Virus record (IMG/VR): IMGVR_UViG_3300025128_000304
Location: 1 to 25,312 of that record
Reading direction: 5' to 3' (one strand)
DNA length: 25,312 bases
Source: a virus
In this document: positions 1 to 8,172 of the stretch, piece by piece
How the letters are laid out: each line of letters opens with the position of its first letter
Numbering within the stretch: the first letter of the stretch is position 1
Notes under the pieces: generated by a model
The model's input: only the letters and a program-made list of their open reading frames with translations
Told to the model about the DNA's origin: nothing
Database searches by the model: none
Position numbers and translations under genes: made by a program

Positions 1-41
1 TTCACAACAGGACCAAGCAGCGTTCCGATAATGCCAATCAT
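1..41 (-). CDS. Partial gene, likely 3-TM GTA-type holin N-terminus
   Basis: Only the first 13 codons are present; the gene runs off the left edge. The visible residues MIGIIGTLLGPVV are a hydrophobic glycine-rich start like that of the GTA_holin_3TM family of phage holins. The ATG overlaps the stop of the upstream gene as ATGA, and a strong Shine-Dalgarno sequence (GGAGG) lies 7 bases upstream, so the start is secure. It follows four other small membrane or exported proteins, which fits a lysis cassette. The family call rests on very few residues. Confidence 0.5.
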   Translation of the reverse strand, partial: MIGIIGTLLGPVV

Positions 42-298
42 TTGCCAGCCTCCAACAGTTTAATACGCACTTGCAGATCGTGGATAATGTGCATGAAATC
101 TTCGCGCATCTGTTGCCTCGCAATCGAGTTGGCAGGCGACGCCACGATCTCGCCTTGCGGCGTCACGAGTAGCATCAGATAACCCTCCGTCTTTTGCAGT
201 CTGCTCTCTAACTCGTTTAAGGACGTGATGAGATAGCCGACAGCCGCGAACAGGATCGGAGCAAGTGCAGTCAAGATGGACTGGATGTTCAGGCTCAC
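38..298 (-). CDS. Small membrane protein, lysis cassette (spanin- or holin-like)
   Basis: The 86-residue product has one N-terminal membrane segment (about residues 8-26, rich in L, A, I) followed by a charged helical region with LNELESRLQKTEGYL and a C-terminal helix. This layout, a membrane anchor with a periplasmic or cytoplasmic coiled coil, is shared by Rz-type i-spanins and some holins, but no diagnostic motif is present. Translation starts at GTG, which overlaps the upstream stop as GTGA; GAGGAAAG lies upstream as ribosome-binding site. It sits between two other membrane proteins at the end of the late operon. Function is inferred from context only. Confidence 0.7.
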   Translation of the reverse strand: MSLNIQSILTALAPILFAAVGYLITSLNELESRLQKTEGYLMLLVTPQGEIVASPANSIARQQMREDFMHIIHDLQVRIKLLEAGK

Positions 299-657
299 GT
301 TGCTTTCCTCTCGCTTGCCACAGGCGGGTGTACACCGTTATGAATCTTGTGCATACGCTCTGCCTCTGCCTTTAGATACGAGATGTCGGCAAGCATGTTG
401 GCCGTCTGCATATGCTCTCGACGCAGCACCTCCGGGGCGTTCATCTTTGCCATAACATCAACGCGCTGCTTGATGACGCTCTCGCCGTTTTCCAGTCCGT
501 CAATCCGTTGGTCGATCTTGCGCAGCCGGTGTTCGAGATCTTGCAGCGTATCCTGCATCGCTTTGATCTGCATCTTGCCGACGGCTGCTGCTCCAGCCAC
601 GGAGAACAGGATGCCGCCAAGCGTAATGATAAGGCGGATGTCAATCGCGCCGTCCAT
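295..657 (-). CDS. Membrane-anchored coiled-coil protein, lysis cassette
   Basis: The 120-residue product begins MDGAIDIRLIITLGGILFSV, giving a single N-terminal membrane segment (about residues 7-27). A long heptad-like helix follows (about residues 30-100, with LQDLEHRLRKIDQRIDGLE). That architecture suits an inner-membrane spanin or a holin accessory protein. The frame is open 27 codons further upstream, but the ATG at 657 has GGTGGAAAG at the right distance and lies just 2 bases past the upstream stop, so I choose it. No endolysin is visible nearby; it may lie beyond the left edge. Confidence 0.75.
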   Translation of the reverse strand: MDGAIDIRLIITLGGILFSVAGAAAVGKMQIKAMQDTLQDLEHRLRKIDQRIDGLENGESVIKQRVDVMAKMNAPEVLRREHMQTANMLADISYLKAEAERMHKIHNGVHPPVASERKAT

Positions 658-659
658 AG

Positions 660-803
660 TTAGCGGTCTTTCCACCAGCCATAGATGCGAAGGCACGTCC
701 ACGCGATGCTGATCGCGGCAGCGATGGGCGGCAACCATTCAGCGAGAGTTCCGATCACAAGCGCCACGCTGGCCGCGTCAATTATGTCTTTGTTGATATC
801 CAT
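660..803 (-). CDS. 47-residue holin-like membrane protein
   Basis: This short gene encodes 47 residues. An amphipathic start (MDINKDIIDAAS) is followed by one or two membrane segments spanning about residues 12-42, with a WLPPIAAAISIAW core, and the tail WWKDR is positively charged. Small proteins of this layout, with a LPPIAA...IAW.. RIY pattern, are common beside phage lysis genes and are usually called holin-like. The start is fixed by a TAATG overlap with the upstream gene; longer in-frame starts would run deep into that gene. Role in membrane permeabilisation is inferred. Confidence 0.65.
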   Translation of the reverse strand: MDINKDIIDAASVALVIGTLAEWLPPIAAAISIAWTCLRIYGWWKDR

Positions 804-1078
804 TATGCGGGGTCCGCTCTGCGAATTTTCCCTACCATCGTCGGGGAGGTACACCACTGCCCGTCTGGCCGCTGGAAGAATACAGACCATGTTTCGCGCC
901 CAAGGTAAAAGAGCATAATCGTGTCCCCGATTGTTTTTCCCACCCAAGCCAATTCCTCGCCTGCGTTTCTGGATGCCTCGTCAGCCGCAGCCCTGTCCGG
1001 AACGCACACAATCTGCTGCTGCGCAGCAAGCGGCGTTGCGAACAAGCACGCGGCGATGACGAGGACGGCGCGGCGCAT
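803..1078 (-). CDS. Small exported protein with signal peptide
   Basis: The 91-residue product has a textbook Sec signal peptide: MRR, a hydrophobic core (AVLVIAACLFA), then an AxA cleavage site at LAAQ near residue 19-20. The mature part (about 70 residues) has two cysteines (CVPDR and QWC) that could form a disulfide in the periplasm. No lipobox is present, so it is probably not the outer-membrane spanin lipoprotein. The gene is coupled by TAATG overlaps both upstream (tail chaperone gene) and downstream (holin-like gene). Its place suggests a periplasmic role in lysis or superinfection control, but no function can be assigned. Confidence 0.7.
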   Translation of the reverse strand: MRRAVLVIAACLFATPLAAQQQIVCVPDRAAADEASRNAGEELAWVGKTIGDTIMLFYLGRETWSVFFQRPDGQWCTSPTMVGKIRRADPA

Positions 1079-1401
1079 TACGGCTTCGGCGGCCAGACCG
1101 GATTAGCAGGGTCTGCCGTGTTCGCGGGTAGGTCGCGCAATGCCTGTCGATAAGCCGACTCCGCGTCGCTCATGGCAGGGCTATCGGGCAACGCCCACCA
1201 GTCTGTCTCGCCAAGAAGCCGATCACGCTCGGCGCGGAGCGCGGCCCACGGCTCGTCTGCTGTGAGGCGCGCCACCTCTGCGTCGATCTCAGCGTCGGTC
1301 GGCTGCGCGATATCGGGGCTGTCCCATCTGATTGTGTCGCCCGTCACGACCCATTCGGCGTTAGGGGCGAGGCTTGCGAGTGCTTCTGCTGTCGTTGCCA
1401 T
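1078..1401 (-). CDS. Tail fibre assembly chaperone (Phage_tail_APC-like)
   Basis: The 107-residue product ends in a region typical of Phage_tail_APC (Pfam PF16778) proteins: an RAERDRLL-x-ETDWW-ALPDSP stretch (about residues 56-74), then YRQALRDLP (about 84-92) and a proline-rich end with NPVWPPKP. Such proteins are encoded directly after tail fibre genes and are thought to help fibre folding or attachment without entering the mature particle. The gene starts in a TAATG overlap with the fibre gene stop, which fits a translationally coupled chaperone. The first 50 residues are variable in this family. Confidence 0.8.
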   Translation of the reverse strand: MATTAEALASLAPNAEWVVTGDTIRWDSPDIAQPTDAEIDAEVARLTADEPWAALRAERDRLLGETDWWALPDSPAMSDAESAYRQALRDLPANTADPANPVWPPKP

Positions 1402-3521
1402 TACGAGTAATCCAATTCGATCAGGGTGATGGTTGAGGTCGCATTTCCACTACTGTCATTGCGTTGGGCAGTCACAGTTGCACTTTGGTCGATCCTCTTA
1501 AATTCTGTGTGATAGGTGTTGCTTGAGGTCGAGCTGGGACTGTCGAGGTGTTGAATGAAATGCTGCCCCATCTGGTTTTCGGCATTGCTTATCTGGTTGT
1601 ATTCCTCAATCTCGGTGCTGCCGCGAACAATTCGTAGCGCACCGCCAGCGCGTCCGCCCGTGCTAGATATGCTCTGGGAAACAAGCACAAGAATCTTGTT
1701 AGCGGTGTTCGCCGGGGTAATGTCTGCGGTCAGGTTTGTGTCGGCGTAAGTGCCAGATGTCGAGGTTGCTTCCGTAGAGGTAGCAGCCGTTACGATCTGA
1801 AGCACCTTCCCGCCTGCCGCAGCCGCCTGAAACGTCGGTGCAGAACCACTGCCATTCGATGTCAGCACCTGACCGCTCGTGCCAGTCCCCGTCGCCCCAA
1901 TCGCGCTGGTTCCGTTGCCGTGCAAAACGCCATTTGCTGTAAACGTGCCTGCACCCGTGCCGCCTTGCGCCACACTAAGGTCTGTCGTCAGCCCGGTCAG
2001 CGCGGTGATGTCGCTGTTCGATCCAGACGCAGCAGCGCCAAGATTGGTGCGCGCTGCGCTGGCGGTGCTTGCGCCTGTACCACCGTCTGCCACGGCTAGG
2101 TCTGTCGTCAGCGTAAGCGACCCAGCAGCCACAGCGTTTGCATCGCTAATGGTTACACCACTATTTTGTATCAGCTTGCCGGTCGTGGTGTCGAAACGTG
2201 CAATCGCGTTGTCTGTTGCAGATGATGGTCCAGTAACATCGCCTGACCCAGCACCATCAGCACCCTTGTCGCCCGCGCGAGTAAAGCCTATGAACGTGTC
2301 CTCTGCGTTCGAGAACGTGCCGGATGACGCAACGTGCGTAACCGCAATCTGGAACCAGCCCGTGTTGTCGGTCAGGCCCGTGATGTTGAACGTCGCAACA
2401 TCGCCGCCGCCTGTGCGGAACACCAGCGTACCCTTGACCGTGTTCGTGCTGTCGTCAAACAGCGCGATGTATGCGGACTGGTCAACTCCGTTGGCGTCCA
2501 GATCGTCAATCGCAATGGCTGTAACGCTGGCGACAGTGGCGTTGTTGAAGCGCACGTTGCCACTACCGGGGTCAGCCATCGCAGTTGTGGTTGAGAAGTT
2601 GTAGCCAACGACCTGAGCCGCGACAGACGATACGTCGCCGCTAATACCGGCCACAGTCGTTACATCGCTGGAGATGCCAGCAACGGTCGTCACGTTTGCG
2701 CTAATACCAGCCACAGTTCCAATGTCTGTCCCGTCCGCCGCAACGGTCGTCACATCGCTGGAGATTCCGGCGACTGTCGTCACGTTGCTGTTGTTACCAG
2801 CGACTGTGTTAATGTTTGATGCGTTACCAGCAACAGAAGTTACGTTGCTGCTAATACCAGCTACAGTCGTGACGTTAGACGAGATGCCTGCGACGGTTGT
2901 GACATTCCCGCTGATTCCCGCAACAGTCTGTATCGCGTCCGTCGCGTCCGTCCCGTCCTCAATGTCCGCAAGCGTGGCAATGTCAGTCGTGACTGCGGCA
3001 AGCGTTGTTACATCGTCAGACGACGCGCCCGCTTCCGGGTTGCCGGTCGCGGTGTTGAACGCGAGATATTTGCCCTTGCGCGAGTCCTTCGCCGGAAGCG
3101 TCATGTTGATGGACGCCGGGTCTGTTACCGGAGCGGTAATCGCGCGATCCGAAAGTTCTAGAAGCTGCTGATCGAAGATGGTGAGGGCGTCAAGTTGCTC
3201 GTTAATAGCAGATGCGCGGAAGTCACCAGCGGTCACAAAGTCCGTAGTGCGCGCAATGTCTCGCGATCCGACGATAATTATTTGATCGTTGGCGTCCGGC
3301 GTGCTTGGCACATTTGTACCCGTCACGATAGTAACGTTGCCCGTTCCGTTCGCGCTGATCGCGACGGTATAGTCGGTCGTGAGGGTCAACTTCGTCGTGT
3401 TGAAGTACACGTCAACGTCCGTCTGCGTCAGGATTTCAAACGAAAACGCATACGGGCCTAGACCGGCTGACCCGGTGTAGACGACACGTCGCGTCACTGC
3501 GTTAATGCTATAGTTTGCCAT
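1401..3521 (-). CDS. Tail fibre with T7 gp17-type N-terminus
   Basis: The 706-residue protein is the receptor-binding fibre. Residues 1 to about 130 match the T7 tail fibre N-terminal domain that docks to the tail (start MANYSINAVTRRVVY, then a FSFEILTQTDVDVYF region). Residues about 194-293 are ten near-identical 10-residue units of the TVAGISSNVT type, predicted to form an extended trimeric shaft. Further on are GGTGAST and VAQGGTGAGTF motifs found in many fibres. The last ~135 residues form a separate serine/threonine-rich domain ending in ITLIELDYS, the likely receptor-binding tip. GAGG stands 8 bases before the ATG. The preceding gene ends 36 bases upstream, and the chaperone follows with a TAATG overlap. 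Confidence 0.9.
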   Translation of the reverse strand: MANYSINAVTRRVVYTGSAGLGPYAFSFEILTQTDVDVYFNTTKLTLTTDYTVAISANGTGNVTIVTGTNVPSTPDANDQIIIVGSRDIARTTDFVTAGDFRASAINEQLDALTIFDQQLLELSDRAITAPVTDPASINMTLPAKDSRKGKYLAFNTATGNPEAGASSDDVTTLAAVTTDIATLADIEDGTDATDAIQTVAGISGNVTTVAGISSNVTTVAGISSNVTSVAGNASNINTVAGNNSNVTTVAGISSDVTTVAADGTDIGTVAGISANVTTVAGISSDVTTVAGISGDVSSVAAQVVGYNFSTTTAMADPGSGNVRFNNATVASVTAIAIDDLDANGVDQSAYIALFDDSTNTVKGTLVFRTGGGDVATFNITGLTDNTGWFQIAVTHVASSGTFSNAEDTFIGFTRAGDKGADGAGSGDVTGPSSATDNAIARFDTTTGKLIQNSGVTISDANAVAAGSLTLTTDLAVADGGTGASTASAARTNLGAAASGSNSDITALTGLTTDLSVAQGGTGAGTFTANGVLHGNGTSAIGATGTGTSGQVLTSNGSGSAPTFQAAAAGGKVLQIVTAATSTEATSTSGTYADTNLTADITPANTANKILVLVSQSISSTGGRAGGALRIVRGSTEIEEYNQISNAENQMGQHFIQHLDSPSSTSSNTYHTEFKRIDQSATVTAQRNDSSGNATSTITLIELDYS
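2641..2940 (-). repeat. Ten tandem 30-base units in the tail fibre gene
   Basis: The sequence repeats with a strict 30-base period for ten units without insertions or deletions. On the plus strand each unit resembles a purine-rich start, then TACCAGCnACAGTCGTnAC. Each unit encodes a decapeptide of the form TVAGISSNVT in the fibre shaft. Units differ mainly at third codon positions and at the two residues between G and the next S/N, so the array is old or under selection for protein rather than DNA. Confidence 0.9.
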
Positions 3522-3557
3522 TAGCTTGCCTCACGTTGGTGGCATGTTATCACTATT

Positions 3558-6500
3558 TTACGGTTGCACATACTGTGGATCGCGAGATGCGTTCAGCGAC
3601 TCAAGCATCTTTTGTGTTACTGCTGTAAAGTCTGGATGTCCGGGCTTTTGAAGATAGTATGGGCTAAAGTCATCACGTCGCGTGACTTTGCCAAATACAT
3701 CACTCAGCGCGCGGTTGGTGTACATCTTTTCAACGCGCTTGAGTTCCTTGACCAGATCGCCCCTAAATCGAATGTCCGGCCCCTGCCTCTTTGCCATCCC
3801 ATCTGTGGCTTTAATGATCGCCTCAGACATAGACATGCCGTTAATCTTCAGCATTTTTGACCTGTAGTAATTCAAAAAATACGTTGCTTCTGCCGGAATT
3901 TGTATCCCGCGATAATTAGTCGTGTTGTTGGGAGCGACCGCCCCCAACGCCTCATAGCGAACGGCGAGAAGATTGGGGTCGCGGGTAGAGACGCGCGGTC
4001 CCATACGGAAACCAAACGGCGACATCATAGTTTCGGAATACGACTTCGTGTCCCCGAAGAAATCAACATTCTGAGCAAGACTGTGCGGAGCCGCGCGCCG
4101 CTTGTAATCGTTAATCATCTCGTAATAGAAGCGCGTCAACTCAGAGCTTGGGTCGCCGCCTGCTTCAACCGTGGCGTTGAATTGGTCAAGCGTCATGCGC
4201 TTACTTGGGACACCGGCCTCTCGACCTCTCTCGGCTTGAGATTTTTGATAACGTGTGCGCGAGATATGCGCCCACAAACTAGAACGCGGATACCCAAGGC
4301 CCGGCACGGCTGCGGTTGCTGTCTTTGCGTACTCACCACCGAGAACGCGGATAAACCTAGAAACCTTGCTGTCGCCTTCCTCTCTCGGAGGAGACGCCAA
4401 AGCATCAAGAACGCGCGAAAAAGCCTCTGCCTCTGGGCGTTGACTCAACTGGTTCACCATTAAGTGAGACCCAACAAATGCAATCTTTTCGGCCATCCCT
4501 TCTTCGCTTCTGTAGTCAAATTCAGTAAACGCCTCACGGGCTGCTGCGGCCATCAAGAACGGCGCAGTCATATATTCCATTCGCTCAAGGTTAATAAACG
4601 CCTCGCCTTCAAATTCTCCCGTTCCTAGCGTTATCGCGCCCGGCCCCATAATCTTAGCGACCTGATATTTGATTTCATCAGTGATGTCTGCCGATTCTGT
4701 GCGGAAACTGTTTGGACGCCAGCCGCTTTTCTCCATGATCTCGCGCCGCTTGTAATCGGCTGGTCCGGGGCCAGTAAACGAGTCATCATAAAACACAGCC
4801 GCAAAAGCAGCAGTTCCCATCGCCTGCTTGGCAAGCGCCATGTCGCGATGACGGCCACCCTTTTTCCAATTTGTGTAGAAAGCCGGAGAAAGCTGCGCGA
4901 ATGGTGTAACCGCCAAGCCCTCAATGACGCCATTGTGTGCAGACTTTGCAAACATTGTTAGAGGCTTGAGCAACTTTGATTGCGCGACTCGCTGCGTCGC
5001 GTAGTGCATCTTGCCAATAGCTGTAGAGCGATCAATATCGCCCTGCAAAGAAACTTGCTTTCCGTAATCAAGCATGTCTCCAAGAGTTTCGATTGGCGTT
5101 TCATCTGCAAACTCAACAAGAGCCTGCTGCTGCGCCTTAATTGCGTCCTCGGGAGACAGGCCCGCCTCAATCGCGTCGTCATATACCTTCGCTGCGTGGC
5201 GCATAGCCTGCTCTTGGTAAACGACCGTATGCGCGAAACCCTTGGAGAACTCGTCCACCATGCCCATTGGGCGGAAAGACAAGAGTTCCTGAAGCAACCC
5301 TACGCCTTGGATTATCCGCCCAATGGCGTTTGGTTCTAACATCTGCCCGTCTTCCTCTTTCATCGTAGGGAAGAACTGGACCTCTCGGCCTCTTACCGAA
5401 ACTGTTTTTGTAGGGATTTTTAAAAACCCACCTACATTAAGAGGCGCTCTATGAAAGTGTCGGGGGTCCATTTTGTTTGCAGAAAAGTCGCGCGTTGCGC
5501 CGCCTTCTACGGCAAACTTTGCAGCGCGGACAACGGCGGCACGAAGCCCTGTAACATAGCCAGATGCGCGCAGCACAACATCTTCTGCATAATAGCGATC
5601 TGGGTCGGCGCGTTGCCCAAAAAGGGATTGGCGCGTCTTACCGATTGCAATAGCCGCTGGCGTAGAAAGCGTTTCTGCCAGCATGTTGACCATAGACGCC
5701 GCACTAAACAGCCATGTGTCTGGGCTGCTGATATACATAGATTGAGCGGTTTGGATGCCTGCGTCAAAAAAAGCACCCAATATGCCGGGTCGCAGCATCT
5801 TGCTGCGCTCACGATTGCTTTCTGCGTTGTGCAGCTCGTTCGCCAAATCGCGAAGATGGTTCATGCCGCCATTGGTTGACACAATGTCGTCAAGGACGCT
5901 CATTGACTCTACGTTCGTAAGGTCCCCCATCTTCTTAAATACGTTCATGGTGCGCGCAATGTCTGTCGCGCCGTCTTGGAAGTAGCTAATCATGATGCGC
6001 TGACGTTCAGCCACTTCTACAAAACGAGCCGCTTGCTCTGTAGTGGCATTGCCAACACGCATAACTTCTTGCAGTTCTCTTAACTCAGCCCACCCGGTAT
6101 TCAGCATGTCAACCATACCGGCAAAGGTCTTGCTAATCTCGTCACCACCGATCTTGGTGGTCATGTCCTTTCCTTGGAACTGCTGGTTGATAATGCGCTC
6201 CTTAACGCCAGCCTCTCTCGCATCTGCAACAATATCGTCAATGGTGCGCGGCTTTTTAGGGTCAACTGCGCGGTCGCCAAACTCCTTGACCAGCGCAGCA
6301 AGACCATCCTCATCATAGAACGTAGTGTTTGGCTTGAAAGGCGCAGCCTCTACGCCCGCCTCTTTTTGTGACGGCGTGGGGGAAGGCGCTTGGCGCGCAT
6401 TGATTTCGTCCTGAGCGCCAGCGTTTACAATTTCTTCAAGATCGTCTTCAGCAAAACTTTCCTGCACAGACTTAGAGGCAGGCGTTACAGGCGTGTCCGG

Positions 6501-6830
6501 CAGCGTGGCCGCTTCCTCCGCCTTTTCTTCAGCCTCTCTCTGGGCCTGCGCCTCTGCTGCCTTTTCTTTTTGAGCCTCTTTCTGACGACGCGCAAACTCA
6601 GAAGGCGACAATGTTTCTGCCGGGCTTTGCCCAAAGACGTCGCTCAAAACTCGTTTAGTCGCTTGCCGCCGGGCAGACCCAGAAAGATTGGCTTGAGCCA
6701 CCTGAACAGACGGCATCTCTGCTTGTTCCTGCTCCTGCGTTGGCTCAATGCCAAGAGACGGCGCGGGTTCTTCAGCGCCGCTCATCTCTGACAAACGCTG
6801 CTCAAGATTTTTTGTGTCACGAACAGCCAT
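3558..6830 (-). CDS. Large internal virion / DNA-ejection type protein
   Basis: The 1090-residue product occupies the place of the largest internal core protein in T7-type operons (gp16 position), just before the fibre. Residues 1-150 are acidic, Glu/Ala/Gln-rich and probably disordered, including an EAQKEKAAEAQAQREAEEK charged helix. Residues 150-1090 are a long, mostly helical body with membrane-friendly stretches (for example around SSPDTWLFSAASMVNMLA and AMGTAAFAAVFY). I see no lytic transglycosylase motif (no E-S-x-x-x sequence of the gp16 type), so peptidoglycan cleavage is not supported. It may belong with large polyvalent-protein-associated families, but this needs a profile search. 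The start is fixed by a TAATG overlap. The motif LSDVFG occurs near both ends. Confidence 0.8.
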   Translation of the reverse strand: MAVRDTKNLEQRLSEMSGAEEPAPSLGIEPTQEQEQAEMPSVQVAQANLSGSARRQATKRVLSDVFGQSPAETLSPSEFARRQKEAQKEKAAEAQAQREAEEKAEEAATLPDTPVTPASKSVQESFAEDDLEEIVNAGAQDEINARQAPSPTPSQKEAGVEAAPFKPNTTFYDEDGLAALVKEFGDRAVDPKKPRTIDDIVADAREAGVKERIINQQFQGKDMTTKIGGDEISKTFAGMVDMLNTGWAELRELQEVMRVGNATTEQAARFVEVAERQRIMISYFQDGATDIARTMNVFKKMGDLTNVESMSVLDDIVSTNGGMNHLRDLANELHNAESNRERSKMLRPGILGAFFDAGIQTAQSMYISSPDTWLFSAASMVNMLAETLSTPAAIAIGKTRQSLFGQRADPDRYYAEDVVLRASGYVTGLRAAVVRAAKFAVEGGATRDFSANKMDPRHFHRAPLNVGGFLKIPTKTVSVRGREVQFFPTMKEEDGQMLEPNAIGRIIQGVGLLQELLSFRPMGMVDEFSKGFAHTVVYQEQAMRHAAKVYDDAIEAGLSPEDAIKAQQQALVEFADETPIETLGDMLDYGKQVSLQGDIDRSTAIGKMHYATQRVAQSKLLKPLTMFAKSAHNGVIEGLAVTPFAQLSPAFYTNWKKGGRHRDMALAKQAMGTAAFAAVFYDDSFTGPGPADYKRREIMEKSGWRPNSFRTESADITDEIKYQVAKIMGPGAITLGTGEFEGEAFINLERMEYMTAPFLMAAAAREAFTEFDYRSEEGMAEKIAFVGSHLMVNQLSQRPEAEAFSRVLDALASPPREEGDSKVSRFIRVLGGEYAKTATAAVPGLGYPRSSLWAHISRTRYQKSQAERGREAGVPSKRMTLDQFNATVEAGGDPSSELTRFYYEMINDYKRRAAPHSLAQNVDFFGDTKSYSETMMSPFGFRMGPRVSTRDPNLLAVRYEALGAVAPNNTTNYRGIQIPAEATYFLNYYRSKMLKINGMSMSEAIIKATDGMAKRQGPDIRFRGDLVKELKRVEKMYTNRALSDVFGKVTRRDDFSPYYLQKPGHPDFTAVTQKMLESLNASRDPQYVQP

Positions 6831-8170
6831 TATTCACCAACCTTCGTCTCAGACCGAGGGGAGCTGTCTATAAGGGATTGGTCCCAAATCACCGCTTCCT
6901 GCTGTTTTTTTCGTTTCAATCCAGAAAACCCTTGGTCAATCAAATCTTGGTCAGAAATGTTGGGGTTTGCACGAAGCCGGGCAATGAAGTTGCCCACTGA
7001 CTCACCTCGCGTTAGTTCCTCGCCAGCATTTTCGGCAACTAGCAGAAGCCTAGACCTAGCGTCATCAGGCAAGTCGTCAACTTTTTGGAGATACTCAAAA
7101 ACTTTGTCACGCATAACTTTCTTCGGAATCTTTAGTTCAAATGTAGTTCCGCCAGCAGTTTGCCGTAGTTCAGATTGAGTCCCACCCGTGGTATCAAAAT
7201 ATACACCCGGCCCCATTGCGCGAGGCCCGCCGATTGGTTTGTCAACTTTTAAGGACGATTCCGGGGTTGCAGAGGTGGTTCCGTGGCGTAGCGTTTGTTC
7301 AGGTTCAATAATATCCGACACTGCCCTAACAGCTTGTGGTGCCACCTTAGCAAGCGCGTCAACGCCCTTTGCCAGACCGGCACCAGTAGCCGCGCCTATG
7401 CCAACATTAGTGGCAAGTTCCAGAGCGCGTTCTTCGGGCGTTTGTTCATAACCAGCAATTTCTTTGACTTCCTGAACCCCAGCGGTTTCAGGCGCGGTCA
7501 TAACAGCGCCAGCAATAGCCCCAGATTTTGCGGGATTCTCAACCGCCTTTTGTGACAGGGCGGCAATCCTATTTTTGATTGCCGCAATGCCTGTGCGTTT
7601 TGCCACTTCTTTAGTGCCAGCACGGGCTGCAATCCCAACGCCAGCCGTGCCAAGGCCAAGATAGGTGGTGGGGTCAGACAGAACGCCGCGAATGAAACGC
7701 CATGTGCCAGCCTTGCTTATGGGCAACTGGTCATAGCGCCCCATCAAGTGCAGCCATGAGTTCGCTTGTGCTGGCGATGCGTCAACCATAATCTCAGCAA
7801 GCTGCGCCACCATTCCCGGCTGCCCGGAAAAGCCAACAGGCCCGGCAAAGTTGTAGTTGAACTCGCCCATCAGGTCGATCCCGTACTTAGCCGCTTCTTC
7901 TGGCGTGCCGAGAAACTCCTTGTCCTCAAACATAAAGTAAACATCTTTCGCGGCCTGCACGAACTCGCCGTCAAACTGAAGCATGTCTTCTGTGATCTTG
8001 GGCTGCTCCTCAACAGGCTGGTAATCTTCCATGCTTGCGCTGCCAGACATAACGTCTTCGACACGAACAGAGCCACTCGCGTCCGAAACCGCGTTCCGCG
8101 ACTGGTTAAGATAATGCTGCGCGTAAAAGCGCGCCTCATTTGTTTCGTACATGCGGTCAAAGTCGTCCAT
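6830..8170 (-). CDS. Virion-type protein with putative ADP-ribosyltransferase domain
   Basis: The 446-residue product has an acidic N-terminal half (residues 1-150). Next come three glycine/alanine-rich, possibly membrane-interacting stretches (about 171-184, 216-231, 255-268), as seen in ejected virion proteins. Residues about 293-435 look like an ADP-ribosyltransferase fold of the polyvalent-protein type: LRHGTT (294-299), GPGVYF (320-325) and a final QGFSGL (413-418) followed by QEAVIWD (424-430). The candidate NAD-binding and catalytic residues are H296, Y324 and E425. It sits between two internal virion genes, so injection into the host with the DNA is plausible. AGGGTGCGAGATAGGC precedes the ATG. 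The ART call is motif-based and unproven. Confidence 0.7.
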   Translation of the reverse strand: MDDFDRMYETNEARFYAQHYLNQSRNAVSDASGSVRVEDVMSGSASMEDYQPVEEQPKITEDMLQFDGEFVQAAKDVYFMFEDKEFLGTPEEAAKYGIDLMGEFNYNFAGPVGFSGQPGMVAQLAEIMVDASPAQANSWLHLMGRYDQLPISKAGTWRFIRGVLSDPTTYLGLGTAGVGIAARAGTKEVAKRTGIAAIKNRIAALSQKAVENPAKSGAIAGAVMTAPETAGVQEVKEIAGYEQTPEERALELATNVGIGAATGAGLAKGVDALAKVAPQAVRAVSDIIEPEQTLRHGTTSATPESSLKVDKPIGGPRAMGPGVYFDTTGGTQSELRQTAGGTTFELKIPKKVMRDKVFEYLQKVDDLPDDARSRLLLVAENAGEELTRGESVGNFIARLRANPNISDQDLIDQGFSGLKRKKQQEAVIWDQSLIDSSPRSETKVGE

Positions 8171-8172
8171 GC

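Noticed and set aside
1879-2604. Long plus-strand open frame (about 240 codons) rich in V, P, A, S
   Set aside because: It lies fully antisense to the tail fibre gene; its composition mirrors the repetitive T/V/A codons of the fibre and no ribosome-binding site or family motif is seen.
2674-3171. Plus-strand frame with repeated PATVVT-like units
   Set aside because: This is the antisense image of the 30-base fibre repeats, open only because the repeat has no stop in that frame.
3558-6830. Lytic transglycosylase domain as in T7 gp16
   Set aside because: Position and size fit, but I could not find the catalytic Glu-Ser motif or the usual downstream motifs, so enzymatic activity is not claimed.
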